Of a stretch of 64,000 nt of DNA, positions 8,571 through 16,550 are shown one piece after another. Within the stretch, counting starts at the first letter, position 1; each line of letters starts with the position of its first letter. The notes beneath the pieces are model-generated. The model was not told where the DNA came from. It searched no databases and saw nothing but the letters and a program-made list of their open reading frames with translations. The DNA is from Tersicoccus sp. Bi-70 (GTDB lineage Bacteria; Actinomycetota; Actinomycetes; Actinomycetales; Micrococcaceae): the NCBI RefSeq assembly GCF_001968825.1, contig NZ_MIEU01000002.1:124001-188000 (forward strand), given 5' to 3'. Made by a program: the position numbers and the translations under genes.

Positions 8571-9476
8571 TCAAGGGCGACGATCAGCCGGACGCATGAC
8601 GTCGATGATCGCGGAGTCGTCCGCGGCGGCGAGGCCCGCGGCGGCTCCGAGCCGGAAGAGCTGTTCGGCCGCCGCCGCGACCGGGGTGGGCACGGATGCC
8701 TCCCGGGCGGCGTCGCCGACGATGCCGAGGTCCTTGACGAAGATGTCCAGGCGGCTGAACACGTCCGCCGCCTCGCCGGGCTCGTGCAGCATGCGCGGTC
8801 CACGGTCGCCGAGCATGAAGGAGCCGGCCGCACCGGCGGTGAGGGCGGCCAGCGTGGCCTCCCGGTCCAGGCCGAGCGCCTCCGCCAGGGCGAGAGCCTC
8901 CGCCGCCGCCGCGATGTGGATCCCGCACAGCAGCTGGTTGACGGTCTTGAGCGCCTGCCCGTCTCCGGGCCGGTCGCCGACGACCGTCAGTGTCGAGGCG
9001 AGCAGGTCGAGCACCGGGCGGGCACGTTCCCGGGCCGCCGGCGTGGCGCCGACCACGACGAGCAGGTCGCCCCTGCCCGCCCGCACCGGACCGCCGGAGA
9101 GTGGGGCGTCGACGATGTCGACGCCGGCCTCGCCGAGTCGGGCTGCCGCGGTGAGGACCGCGTCCGTGCCGACGGTGCTGGTGACCAGGACGACGGCGCC
9201 GGGGGCGAGGCTGCCCGCGATCCCGGCGTCGCCGAACAGCACCTCGTCCAGCTGGGCGCCGTTGCGCACGGCGAGCAGCACGGCGTCGGCGCCGGTCACG
9301 GCGGCGCGGGCGGTCCCGGCGGTCTCGACCCCGGCGTCACGAGCCAGGGCCAGTCGCGCGTCCGCGACGTCGTAGCCGGTCACGCGCAGGCCGGTCGCGA
9401 GGCGGGTGGCCATCGGCACGCCCATCGCGCCCAGGCCCAGGACGGCGACGGTGTAGCCGGAGGGGTGCTCGGTCAT
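8571..9476 (-). CDS. ltnD: L-threonate dehydrogenase-like beta-hydroxyacid dehydrogenase
   Basis: A 301-residue member of the 3-hydroxyisobutyrate dehydrogenase family. It has the N-terminal motif VLGLGAMGVPMA, the substrate-binding SGGPVRA segment, and a catalytic Lys in QALKTVNQLL. LtnD oxidises L-threonate at C2 to 2-oxo-tetronate, and its gene commonly sits with a DUF1537 kinase, as here. The ribosome site AGGAGTGA overlaps the stop of the kinase gene, so the two are coupled. A related activity (D-erythronate or another C4 acid) cannot be excluded; the symbol is therefore tentative. Confidence 0.75.
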   Translation of the reverse strand: MTEHPSGYTVAVLGLGAMGVPMATRLATGLRVTGYDVADARLALARDAGVETAGTARAAVTGADAVLLAVRNGAQLDEVLFGDAGIAGSLAPGAVVLVTSTVGTDAVLTAAARLGEAGVDIVDAPLSGGPVRAGRGDLLVVVGATPAARERARPVLDLLASTLTVVGDRPGDGQALKTVNQLLCGIHIAAAAEALALAEALGLDREATLAALTAGAAGSFMLGDRGPRMLHEPGEAADVFSRLDIFVKDLGIVGDAAREASVPTPVAAAAEQLFRLGAAAGLAAADDSAIIDVMRPADRRP

Positions 9477-9481
9477 GGCGG

Positions 9482-10999
9482 TCACTCCTGGTGGGGGTGG
9501 GGGTGGGGGTCGGGGTCGGAGAGGTCGGCGTCGTCGGCGGTGCTGCTCGGTTCGATGGTCGTGCTCAGGGTGGCGACGACGACGGCCAACGCCTCGTCGT
9601 CGCCCACGTTCCCGGCGAAGACGACGTAGGGGACGCCGCGGGCGGGGCCGTCGGCGGGCTCCCACAGGGAGACGATCCCGGGCAGCATCGGGCCGCGCAC
9701 GATCGCGCGGACGATGCCCAGCCCGTGCGCGGCGACGTCGGAGGAGGTGATGCCGCCCTTGGCGATGACGAAGCGGGGACGGCGGTCCGCCACCACGCGC
9801 TGCACGATCGCGACGAGGGCGGCCGAGACCTGCCGGGCGATCGCCAGGCTCCCCGCCGGGTTCCCGGCGGTCACGAGGGTGCGGCTGGTGTGGAGGACGA
9901 CGTCGCCCGCGCCCAGGTCGGCGGAGATGCGCTGCGCGGTCTCGGCCACCGGATCGCCCGCACCGGCGAGGAGGCGCTGCACGTCCAGCTCGGCGACGCG
10001 CAGCCGCGAGTGGCGCCGGCGCAGGGCCTCGAGCTGCCGGGTGGTCTGGCCGACGTGGGAGCCGACGACGATCAGGCCGCCCGCCGTGGCATCCGGCGGC
10101 GTCGGGATCACCTCCGCGGTCAGCGGTGCGGCGACTTCCTGCCCGATCCGGGCGCGCACGAACGGCGGCCCGACCCGGTGGATGAAGCTCCGGCCGCGGC
10201 GCTCGGCCTCGGCCAGGCCGAGCGCGAGCCGGCGCAGGTCGTTCTCGGTGACCGCGTCGACGACCACCGGCGTCCGGTCGGTCGCGCCGTCCAGGACGTC
10301 CGCGATCGCGACGGCGCTCTGATCCGGGGACCCGGTGCGCAGCACCCGCAGGTCGATGCCGAGGACCGTGGATGCCCGGTGGCGCCCGGCGGACTTCTCC
10401 TCGACCCAGTCGGCGAGGACCGACGTGCGGTAGCCGAAGGTGGCGTCCCGGGCGAACTCGGTGTCGGCGACCGGGGTCAGGGCGCCGTCGGTTCCGCGGG
10501 CGTAGTGGGTGCCGCCGACGGTGATCCGTCCGGCGTCCGGGAAGGCGGGCACGACGACGACGCCGTCGGTCGTCCGCCCGGTGAGTTCCTGCACGGTCGC
10601 CGCGATGGTGTCCGGCTCGAGGGGGAAGTGCCCGCGCAGCGTCGAGTCGCTCCGGCTGACGAAGGTGACGGCGCGGCTGCCCTGCGCGGCGGCGAGGGCG
10701 TTGGTCACCACCTCGCGATTGCGCCGGGCGGCCTCGTCCGGGTCGAGGCTGCGGGTGTTGGTGAGCACGTAGACGGCGGGCGCAGGCCGGCCGGGGTCGG
10801 GCGTGGCGAAGGCCCACGTGAAGTCGTCGACCTCCCAGCGGGTGAGCACGGGCAGGCCGGCGACGGACTGCGTGCCGGTCGGGTCGTCGTCGAGCACCAC
10901 GAGCACCTGACCCGAGGCGGCGAAGGACGCGGCGACCTGTGCCGCCGGCACCTCGGTGTCGGCAGGAAAGGCGGTGTGCAGGTCGTCCTCGCGGATCAC
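9482..10999 (-). CDS. Four-carbon acid-sugar kinase (DUF1537/OtnK family)
   Basis: Predicted ATP-dependent kinase of 505 residues. The N-terminal DDDPTGTQ motif is the substrate and catalytic Asp region of the family, and the C-terminal domain carries the nucleotide-binding AKGGITSSD. Characterised members phosphorylate 2- or 3-oxo-tetronate, D-threonate or 3-oxo-isoapionate. The GTG at 10999 is chosen because AATGAGGT stands just before it and it leaves a 7-base gap to the tpi-like gene; a GTG at 11038 would overlap that gene by 32 bases. The C-terminus ends in a Pro-His repeat encoded by a C-rich tract. Confidence 0.8.
   Translation of the reverse strand: MIREDDLHTAFPADTEVPAAQVAASFAASGQVLVVLDDDPTGTQSVAGLPVLTRWEVDDFTWAFATPDPGRPAPAVYVLTNTRSLDPDEAARRNREVVTNALAAAQGSRAVTFVSRSDSTLRGHFPLEPDTIAATVQELTGRTTDGVVVVPAFPDAGRITVGGTHYARGTDGALTPVADTEFARDATFGYRTSVLADWVEEKSAGRHRASTVLGIDLRVLRTGSPDQSAVAIADVLDGATDRTPVVVDAVTENDLRRLALGLAEAERRGRSFIHRVGPPFVRARIGQEVAAPLTAEVIPTPPDATAGGLIVVGSHVGQTTRQLEALRRRHSRLRVAELDVQRLLAGAGDPVAETAQRISADLGAGDVVLHTSRTLVTAGNPAGSLAIARQVSAALVAIVQRVVADRRPRFVIAKGGITSSDVAAHGLGIVRAIVRGPMLPGIVSLWEPADGPARGVPYVVFAGNVGDDEALAVVVATLSTTIEPSSTADDADLSDPDPHPHPHQE
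9491..9516 (+). repeat. G-rich hexamer-like tract at the 3' end of the acid-sugar kinase gene
   Basis: Three runs of five G separated by single T, then GGGG, on the plus strand, which is the template strand of the kinase gene. It meets the simple pattern for a G-quadruplex and encodes the kinase tail DPDPHPHPHQE on the other strand. It sits just before the ribosome site of the downstream dehydrogenase gene. Confidence 0.7.
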
Positions 11000-11006
11000 G
11001 GGCACC

Positions 11007-11801
11007 TCATTCGGTGGGAAGCGGGGCGTCGGGGACACCGGCGAGCGCGTGCGCCTCGTCGAGGATGGACGCCAGGGCGGCGGGGTCGTGGGCGAAACGC
11101 CCGAGGAACAGCCCGTCGACGTCGTCGGCCACCGCGCTCAGCAGGCCGGGCCGGGCGCTGCCCCCGTAGACGACCCGGGAGCGCGGGTGCGCGGCCAGGC
11201 TCCGCACGTGCGACCGGAGGATCGAGCAGACGGCGCGGATGTACGCGGGTTCGGCAGGTTCGGGGGCCCCGATGGCCCAGCGGGGTTCGTACGCGACGAC
11301 GATCGGGGCGCCGCCGTTGCTGTCGCCGGGGGCGTCGCGCAGGGCGTCGTCGATCTGCCGCACGCACGCGGCGGCGGCGTCCGCGGGTTCGCCGCGGTCG
11401 GTCTCGCCCACGCAGAGGAACGGGGTGAGTCCGTGGCGCAGGGCGGCGGCGGTCTTGGCGCAGACCACCGCGTCGGTCTCCCCGAACAGGGCGCGCCGCT
11501 CGGCGTGGCCGACCTCGACCACGCGACAGCCGATCTCGGCCAGCTCGGCGCCGCTGACCTCCCCGGTGTACGCCCCCTCGTCGGCCGTTGCGAGGTCCTG
11601 ACCGCCCACGACGGCGACCCCGTCGAGGATCCGCAGGGCCGCCGGAATCGCCAGGTACGTCGGCATCACGGCCAGCTCGACCGCACCGGATCGGACGGCG
11701 GGATGTTCCCGGGCGAGGTCGGCCACGTCACGGCACCAGGCGAGCGCGCGCTCGTGCCCGAAGTACATCTTCAGGCTGACCCCGAGGACTCGGGGCGCCA
11801 T
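11007..11801 (-). CDS. Triose-phosphate isomerase-like protein, probable tetrulose-phosphate isomerase
   Basis: A 264-residue TIM-family enzyme. All catalytic residues are seen: Lys11 in SLKMYF, His in EVGHAERR and Glu in VAYEPRWAIG, then the phosphate loop YGGSA. Housekeeping tpiA of actinobacteria lies beside gap and pgk. This copy is instead coupled to an RpiB-like isomerase and a DhaK-DhaL kinase. That matches the LerI type, which converts L-erythrulose-1-phosphate to D-erythrulose-4-phosphate in mycobacterial tetritol use (family knowledge). It could equally make GAP from DHAP. The start at 11801 overlaps the RpiB stop as ATGA. Confidence 0.78.
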   Translation of the reverse strand: MAPRVLGVSLKMYFGHERALAWCRDVADLAREHPAVRSGAVELAVMPTYLAIPAALRILDGVAVVGGQDLATADEGAYTGEVSGAELAEIGCRVVEVGHAERRALFGETDAVVCAKTAAALRHGLTPFLCVGETDRGEPADAAAACVRQIDDALRDAPGDSNGGAPIVVAYEPRWAIGAPEPAEPAYIRAVCSILRSHVRSLAAHPRSRVVYGGSARPGLLSAVADDVDGLFLGRFAHDPAALASILDEAHALAGVPDAPLPTE

Positions 11802-12262
11802 CACGCGCCCTCGTACGCCGTGATCTCCTGCACCTTCTCCTGGGACTTGCTCGTCGGGTCGAACTCGTACGTGAGCCACTCGGCGACATTGCGGCGGGCC
11901 AGCTCCAGGCCGACGACGCGCTGCCCCATGCACAGGACCTGCGCGTCATTCGAGAGCACGGCCCGCTCGACCGAGTAGGCGTCGTGCGCGGTAGCCGCTC
12001 GGATGCCCGGCACCTTGTTCGCGGCGATGGCGACGCCGAGGCCGGTGCCGCAGATCAGCAGGGCGCGGTCCGCCTCGCCCCGGGCGACCATCTCGGCCGC
12101 GGTCGTGGCGATGGTCGGGTAGTTGGTGTGCCCGTCGGCGTCGACGCCGACGTCGGTCACGGTGGTGACCAGGTCGCTGGCCTCCAGGTCCTTCTTGAGG
12201 GCTTCCTTGTAGTCGAAGCCCGCGTCGTCGGAGCCGACGACGATCCGCCACTGCGGTGCCAT
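11801..12262 (-). CDS. RpiB/LacAB-family sugar-phosphate isomerase, DerI-like
   Basis: A 153-residue RpiB-family isomerase with the catalytic Cys in [14 protein letters not shown] and the anion-binding [11 protein letters not shown] near the N-terminus. In tetritol pathways the DerI member interconverts D-erythrulose-4-phosphate and D-erythrose-4-phosphate, a pentose-phosphate intermediate. Position between the kinase and the TIM-like gene supports that role over ribose-5-phosphate isomerisation. The ribosome site GGAGG is 8 bases from the ATG, directly downstream of a seven-copy AGAC repeat. Confidence 0.78.
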   Translation of the reverse strand: MAPQWRIVVGSDDAGFDYKEALKKDLEASDLVTTVTDVGVDADGHTNYPTIATTAAEMVARGEADRALLICGTGLGVAIAANKVPGIRAATAHDAYSVERAVLSNDAQVLCMGQRVVGLELARRNVAEWLTYEFDPTSKSQEKVQEITAYEGA

Positions 12263-12274
12263 GGTGACCTCCAG

Positions 12275-12302
12275 GTCTGTCTGTCTGTCTGTCTGTCTGT
12301 CT
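12275..12302. repeat. Tetranucleotide tandem repeat, (GTCT)7 / (AGAC)7
   Basis: Seven uninterrupted copies of GTCT on the plus strand, AGAC on the coding strand, lie in the 66-base gap between the DhaK-DhaL and RpiB-like genes. They end three bases before the RpiB Shine-Dalgarno. Such tracts change length by slippage. Here a change would alter the distance between the upstream stop and the next ribosome site rather than a reading frame. Confidence 0.9.
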
Positions 12303-12328
12303 CGTGGAGTGGGTTCGGGAGAAGTGGT

Positions 12329-14059
12329 TCAGGAACGGGGGAGCCGGTCGGCGATGGTCGTCGCGATCAGGGCGAGGGAGACGGCGCCGGGGTCGGCGGT
12401 GCCGCGGGACTTCTCCCCGTGGGACCGGGCGCGGCCCTTGTGGGGGAGCAGGTCGGCCGTCTCGTCGGCGGCCCGGGTGGCGGCCTCGGCCGCGGCGCGC
12501 CACGCGGAGGCGGGGTCGTCCCCGCGGCCGACGGCCTCGGCGAACGTGCTGGCCAGGGGGGCCAGGGCGTCGACCATCGTCTTGTCCCCAATCTCGGCCC
12601 GGCCGTGCTCCTTGACGGCGTCCGAGGCCGCGGTCACGGCCTCGGCGAGGGTGGCGCCGGTGGGCGACTCGTCGTCGCCGACGCGCTCGCCGAGCGCCCG
12701 CAGCACCACGCCCCAGAGGGCGCCGGACGTCCCGCCGGCGTGGTCGGCCCACGCGTCGGCGACGCTGGTCAGCGCGGTGCCGGCTCCGGCGCCGAGGTCG
12801 ACGACGGTCGCGGCCTCGTCGGCGGCAGCGCGAGCTCCCCGCTGCATCCCGATGCCGTGATCGCCGTCCCCGGCGATGGCGTCGAGCCGGCCGAGGTCGT
12901 CCGCGTGCTCGTCGATGACGTCGCGCACGGCGACGAACAGCTCGGCGATGCGGCCGGCCGCGGCGCGGGAGGCTTCACCCGCCGGGGGAATGGTTCGCTC
13001 GGGCTCCAGGTCGGCGTCGGGATCCAGGGCGGTCAGCGCGGCGGTGTCGACGGCGCCGGAGCGCCAGGCCGGCGTGTCGGCGGGTGCGGACCACAGCTGC
13101 TCCAGCTCGTCGTCCAGCCACAGCAGCGTCAGGGAGACGCCGGCCATGTCGAAGCTCGTGCAGAACTCGCCGACCTGCGGATCGATCAGGGTGAGCCCGC
13201 GCTCCTGCGCGAGGTCGGCGATCCGGGCGTAGACGACGAAGAGCTCCTCGGTCTTGACCGAGCCCAGCCCGTTCAGCACGGGAACGACGCGGGCGCCCTG
13301 CGGCGAGACGCCCTCGGGGATCTCCGCCTCGTCCAGCAGGCGGTCGATGAACAGCTCGGCCAGGCCGGCGGCCGTGGGGACGTCGGTCTCGTCGAGCCCC
13401 GGTTCGCCGTGGATGCCGAGGCCCACGGCCATCCGCCCCTCGGGGACCGAGAACAGGGGCTCCTCCGCACCGGGCAGGGTGCAGCCCGAGAAGGCCACAC
13501 CCATCGACCGGGTGCGTTCGTTCGCCAGCCGGGCGACGCGCTCGACGCCGTCGAGATCGTCCCCCCGGGCGGCTGCGGCGCCGGCCAGCTTGAACACGGG
13601 CAGATCACCGGCGATGCCGCGGCGACTGCCCCGGTCGTCGGCCGGTGCGGAGAAGATGTCGTCGGTCACCGTGACCGTGCGGCAGTCGATGCCCTCGGCG
13701 CGCAGGGTCTCCTGCGCCTCGTCGAAGTGCAGGACGTCCCCGGCGTAGTTGCCGTAGCTCAGCAGGACGCCGCGGCCGCGCTCGCTGGCGCGCACCACGG
13801 ACTCCACCTGGTGCGCGGACGGGGAGGCGAAGAGGTTGCCCATCGCGGCACCGTGGGCCAGACCCGGGCCGACGAGCCCCGCGAAGGCGGGGTAGTGGCC
13901 GCTGCCGCCGCCGATCACCACGGCGACCTCGGGTTCGCGGCCGGCCGTCGAGCGGGCGACGCCGCCGTAGACCTGGCGGACGTAGCGGCCGTTCGCGCGC
14001 ACGAAGCCCACGACCATCTCGTCCGCGAAGTCGCTGGGATCGTTCCAGAGCCGGGTCAT
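12329..14059 (-). CDS. Fused DhaK-DhaL ATP-dependent ketose kinase (dihydroxyacetone/erythrulose kinase)
   Basis: A 576-residue kinase and first gene of the C4 operon. The DhaK half (1-330) has GGGSGHYPAF at 50-59 and the substrate-binding His217 in GIHGEP. The DhaL half (about 365-576) has GDGDHG at 397-402, which binds Mg-ATP. The fusion is ATP-dependent, unlike PTS-type DhaKLM. Its coupling to TIM-like and RpiB-like isomerases matches L- or D-erythrulose kinases of actinobacterial tetritol loci, so tetrulose is favoured over dihydroxyacetone as substrate (inference). Ribosome site GGCGAGG; the promoter has a perfect 22-base palindrome. Confidence 0.85.
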   Translation of the reverse strand: MTRLWNDPSDFADEMVVGFVRANGRYVRQVYGGVARSTAGREPEVAVVIGGGSGHYPAFAGLVGPGLAHGAAMGNLFASPSAHQVESVVRASERGRGVLLSYGNYAGDVLHFDEAQETLRAEGIDCRTVTVTDDIFSAPADDRGSRRGIAGDLPVFKLAGAAAARGDDLDGVERVARLANERTRSMGVAFSGCTLPGAEEPLFSVPEGRMAVGLGIHGEPGLDETDVPTAAGLAELFIDRLLDEAEIPEGVSPQGARVVPVLNGLGSVKTEELFVVYARIADLAQERGLTLIDPQVGEFCTSFDMAGVSLTLLWLDDELEQLWSAPADTPAWRSGAVDTAALTALDPDADLEPERTIPPAGEASRAAAGRIAELFVAVRDVIDEHADDLGRLDAIAGDGDHGIGMQRGARAAADEAATVVDLGAGAGTALTSVADAWADHAGGTSGALWGVVLRALGERVGDDESPTGATLAEAVTAASDAVKEHGRAEIGDKTMVDALAPLASTFAEAVGRGDDPASAWRAAAEAATRAADETADLLPHKGRARSHGEKSRGTADPGAVSLALIATTIADRLPRS

Positions 14060-14089
14060 GGGTCCTCGCCTTCGAGTCCGTGTACGGGT

Positions 14090-14111
14090 CCAATATCCTA
14101 TAGGATATTGG
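14090..14111. promoter_or_regulatory. 22-bp perfect palindromic operator at the promoter of the 14059-8571 operon
   Basis: Each arm reads CCAATATCCTA on its own strand, giving perfect dyad symmetry with no spacer; the centre falls between 14100 and 14101. On the minus strand the inner TAGGAT serves as a likely -10, 36 bases before the DhaK start codon. The 12-base core is identical to that at 8532-8543, tying both operons to one regulator, most simply the GntR protein at 3311-4009. Confidence 0.75.
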
Positions 14112-14154
14112 GTCGAGTGCCGGAGGTAAAGGCCTGGCCGACCGGCCGGGCCGG

Positions 14155-14160
14155 TAACGT
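14155..14160 (+). promoter_or_regulatory. Leaderless -10 element of the 14167 hydrolase
   Basis: TAACGT ends six bases before the GTG at 14167, matching the window-wide spacing of leaderless promoters. No Shine-Dalgarno is seen. Confidence 0.5.
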
Positions 14161-14166
14161 GACGGG

Positions 14167-14952
14167 GTGAGCACGACCGTGAACCCCGCCGACGGCACCA
14201 CCATCGCCTACGACGTCTCCGGTGAGGGGCCCGCCGTCGTGCTGTTGCACGGCTCGGCCCTGTCCAAGGCGATCTGGCGCGGGCTCGGCTACGTCAAGGC
14301 GTTGGCCGGGTACAGGACGGTGCGGATCGACCTGCGCGGGCACGGGCGCAGCGGCAAGCCCGCCGACGTCGAGTCCTACCGGATGCCCCGGCACGTCAGT
14401 GACGTCCTGGCCGTCCTGGACGCCGAGGGCATTGGCGCAGCGCACTGGGTCGGTTACTCGCTCGGGGCGCGGACGGCCTTCGCGGTCGCGGCCGAGCGGC
14501 CCGAGCGCGCGCTCAGCCTCACGGCACTCGGCGGCTCGCACCGGCCCCAGGCGGGCCAGGTCGAGGCGCTGTTCTTTCCCGGTTACCTGGACGCGCTGCG
14601 CACCGGCCGCATCGAGACATTCGTCGAGGGCTTCGAGGCCGCGACCGGGTCACTGGACCCGACCACCCGGCAGGCGTTCCTGGCCAACGACGCGTCCGCC
14701 CTGGCCGCGTGCTTCACGGGGACCGAGGAGGAGCCGGGCCTGCCCGAGTCGGTGTTGCGCACCCTGACGCTGCCGGCGCTGTTGATGGCCGGCACGCGGG
14801 ACGCGCAGCGCCTCGCGGACGCCCACCGGGCGGCCGAGCTGATGCCGCACGCGCGGGTGGTCGAGCTGCCCGGCCGCACGCACGGCACCACGCTGTTCCC
14901 GGCCGGCCCGGTGCTCGACGAACTGCTGCCGTTCCTGGCGGCGTCGTCCTGA
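14167..14952 (+). CDS. Alpha/beta-fold hydrolase
   Basis: A 261-residue hydrolase. The oxyanion HG motif is seen in LLHGSALS, the nucleophile elbow is GYSLGAR, and a C-terminal His is in GRTHGT. The fold covers esterases, lactonases and C-C hydrolases, and nothing fixes the substrate. It is divergent from the C4 operon and convergent with the homoprotocatechuate operon, sitting six bases from the hpaI stop. A lactonase role for a sugar lactone is possible but unproven. GTG start with a TAACGT -10 suggests a leaderless mRNA. Confidence 0.8.
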   Translation: MSTTVNPADGTTIAYDVSGEGPAVVLLHGSALSKAIWRGLGYVKALAGYRTVRIDLRGHGRSGKPADVESYRMPRHVSDVLAVLDAEGIGAAHWVGYSLGARTAFAVAAERPERALSLTALGGSHRPQAGQVEALFFPGYLDALRTGRIETFVEGFEAATGSLDPTTRQAFLANDASALAACFTGTEEEPGLPESVLRTLTLPALLMAGTRDAQRLADAHRAAELMPHARVVELPGRTHGTTLFPAGPVLDELLPFLAASS

Positions 14953-14958
14953 CCGAGC

Positions 14959-15765
14959 TCAGCCCAGGACGGCGGCGAGCCCCTCGCTGCCGCGGGCGAG
15001 CAGGGTGACGTCCGAACCGACGGAGACGAACGCGACGCCGGTCTCGGCGTACGCCCGGGCCCGCTCCGGGTTGAAGGCGTTGATGCCCACCGGCTTGCCG
15101 GCCGCGCGTCCCGCGGCCACGCACCGCTCGACGGCGGCGAGCACGTCCGGGTGCTCCTGCTGGCCGAGCAGCCCGAGGGAGGCGGCCAGATCCGAGGGGC
15201 CGAGGAAGATCGCGTCCACGCCGTCCACGGCGAGGATCTGCTCGACGTTCTCGACCGCCGTGCCGGTCTCGATCTGCACGGTCAGGCTGAGGGTGCTCGA
15301 CGCCCGGGCCAGGTAGTCCGGGATCCGCCCCCAGCGGGAGGAGCGGCCCAGCGCCGCACCCACGCCGCGGATGCCCGCGCCACCGTTTCCGGCAGCACCG
15401 CCGGTGCCGGGGTACCGGATCGCCGCCACCGCGGCAGCCGCGGCCTCGGCGGTGTCGACCATCGGCACCAGCAGGTTCTGCACCCCGGCGTCGAGGTACT
15501 GCTTGATCTGCACCGGGTCGTTCCACGGCACCCGCACCACGGAGACGACGTCGTACGCGGCGGCCGCCTGCAGCTGCGCGAGCGTCGAGGTCAGGGTGTT
15601 CGGCCCGTGCTCGACGTCGACGAGCAGCCAGTCCACGCCCGAGCCGGCGCAGATCTCGGCCACCAGGGCGGACCCGGAGCACACCCACATGCCGGTCAGC
15701 GGCCGGTCGGCGGCGGCGAGCGCGGCGGCCAGGGTCGGCCTCGGTTCCTCTACACGAATCGGCAT
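14959..15765 (-). CDS. hpaI: 4-hydroxy-2-oxoheptanedioate aldolase (HpcH/HpaI family)
   Basis: Class II, metal-dependent pyruvate aldolase of 268 residues. In the homoprotocatechuate pathway it cleaves 4-hydroxy-2-oxoheptanedioate to pyruvate and succinate semialdehyde, the last step. The family motifs are LLVDVEHGPN (catalytic His base), RVPWND, and QNLLVPMVDTAE, followed by GPSDLAASLG. The reading frame overlaps hpaH by 16 bases, so the two are coupled. Isolated, it could be called 2-dehydro-3-deoxyglucarate aldolase, but the operon settles the assignment. Confidence 0.9.
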   Translation of the reverse strand: MPIRVEEPRPTLAAALAAADRPLTGMWVCSGSALVAEICAGSGVDWLLVDVEHGPNTLTSTLAQLQAAAAYDVVSVVRVPWNDPVQIKQYLDAGVQNLLVPMVDTAEAAAAAVAAIRYPGTGGAAGNGGAGIRGVGAALGRSSRWGRIPDYLARASSTLSLTVQIETGTAVENVEQILAVDGVDAIFLGPSDLAASLGLLGQQEHPDVLAAVERCVAAGRAAGKPVGINAFNPERARAYAETGVAFVSVGSDVTLLARGSEGLAAVLG

Positions 15766-16550
15766 GTCACGGTCCCCAGTTCTCGGTAGTCGGCGAACAC
15801 GGCGTCGCCCTGATACACCCACATCGGCCGGGTGAAGGAGCCGGCCAGGATGAGGTCCCCGGCCCGCAGCCGCTGCCCGTGGGCGGCGAGCTTGGTGGCC
15901 AGCCAGACGACGCCGGACGCCGGGTGGCCCAGGACGCCGGCCGCGACGCCGGTCTCCTCGATCCCGGCGTTGCGGTACAGCAGCGCGGACACCCAGCGCA
16001 GGTCCACCGTATCGACCTTGACCGGGCGGCCGCCGATCACCATGGCCCCCATTGCGGCGTTGTCCGCGATGGTGTCCACGATCGTGCGCCCGCTCATCTC
16101 GATCCGGGAGTCGAGGATCTCCAGTGCCGGGACGACGTACTCGGTCGCGGTGAGCACGTCGAAGATCGTCACGGGCGGCGCCTCCGGATCCGCGCTGCCC
16201 AGATCGGAGCCCAACCGGAACGCCAGCTCCACCTCGACCCGGGGGTGGGTGTAGCGCTCCCACGGGATCTCGACGCCGCTGTCCAGGACCATGTCGTCGT
16301 GGATCACGCCGTAGTCCGGCTCGGTGATGCCGGTCGCGTCCTGCATCGCCTTCGAGGTCAGCCCGATCTTCCGGCCCACCACGGTCCGGCCCGTCTCCTG
16401 CAGGCGCGAGGACCACAGCTGCTGGACGGCGTAGGAGTCCTCGACCGTCATGTCGGGGTGGCGGGTGTGCAGCAGCGGCACCGGGGTGCGGGTCCGTCCC
16501 GCCTCGACCAGTTCGTCGGCGATCGCGGCGATCGTCGTCTCCTCCAGCAT
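15750..16550 (-). CDS. hpaH: 2-oxo-hept-3-ene-1,7-dioate hydratase
   Basis: A 266-residue member of the FAH-like hydratase family (MhpD/HpaH). It adds water to 2-oxohept-3-enedioate, giving 4-hydroxy-2-oxoheptanedioate for HpaI. The family features GRKIGLTSKAMQ, YGVIHDDM and VELAFRLGSDL supply the divalent-metal site, and the length is that of the family. Its ATG shares one base with the hpaD stop (TGATG), a tight translational coupling. The product feeds directly to the neighbouring aldolase. Confidence 0.92.
   Translation of the reverse strand: MLEETTIAAIADELVEAGRTRTPVPLLHTRHPDMTVEDSYAVQQLWSSRLQETGRTVVGRKIGLTSKAMQDATGITEPDYGVIHDDMVLDSGVEIPWERYTHPRVEVELAFRLGSDLGSADPEAPPVTIFDVLTATEYVVPALEILDSRIEMSGRTIVDTIADNAAMGAMVIGGRPVKVDTVDLRWVSALLYRNAGIEETGVAAGVLGHPASGVVWLATKLAAHGQRLRAGDLILAGSFTRPMWVYQGDAVFADYRELGTVTCRFV

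Noticed and set aside
11007-11801. Housekeeping triose-phosphate isomerase (tpiA)
   Set aside because: It is coupled to RpiB-like and DhaK-DhaL genes rather than gap/pgk, so a tetrulose-phosphate role is more likely, although the catalytic residues are the same.
12261-12302. The GTCT tract as a CRISPR-like or satellite array
   Set aside because: It is a pure tetranucleotide repeat with no spacers and no cas genes in the window.
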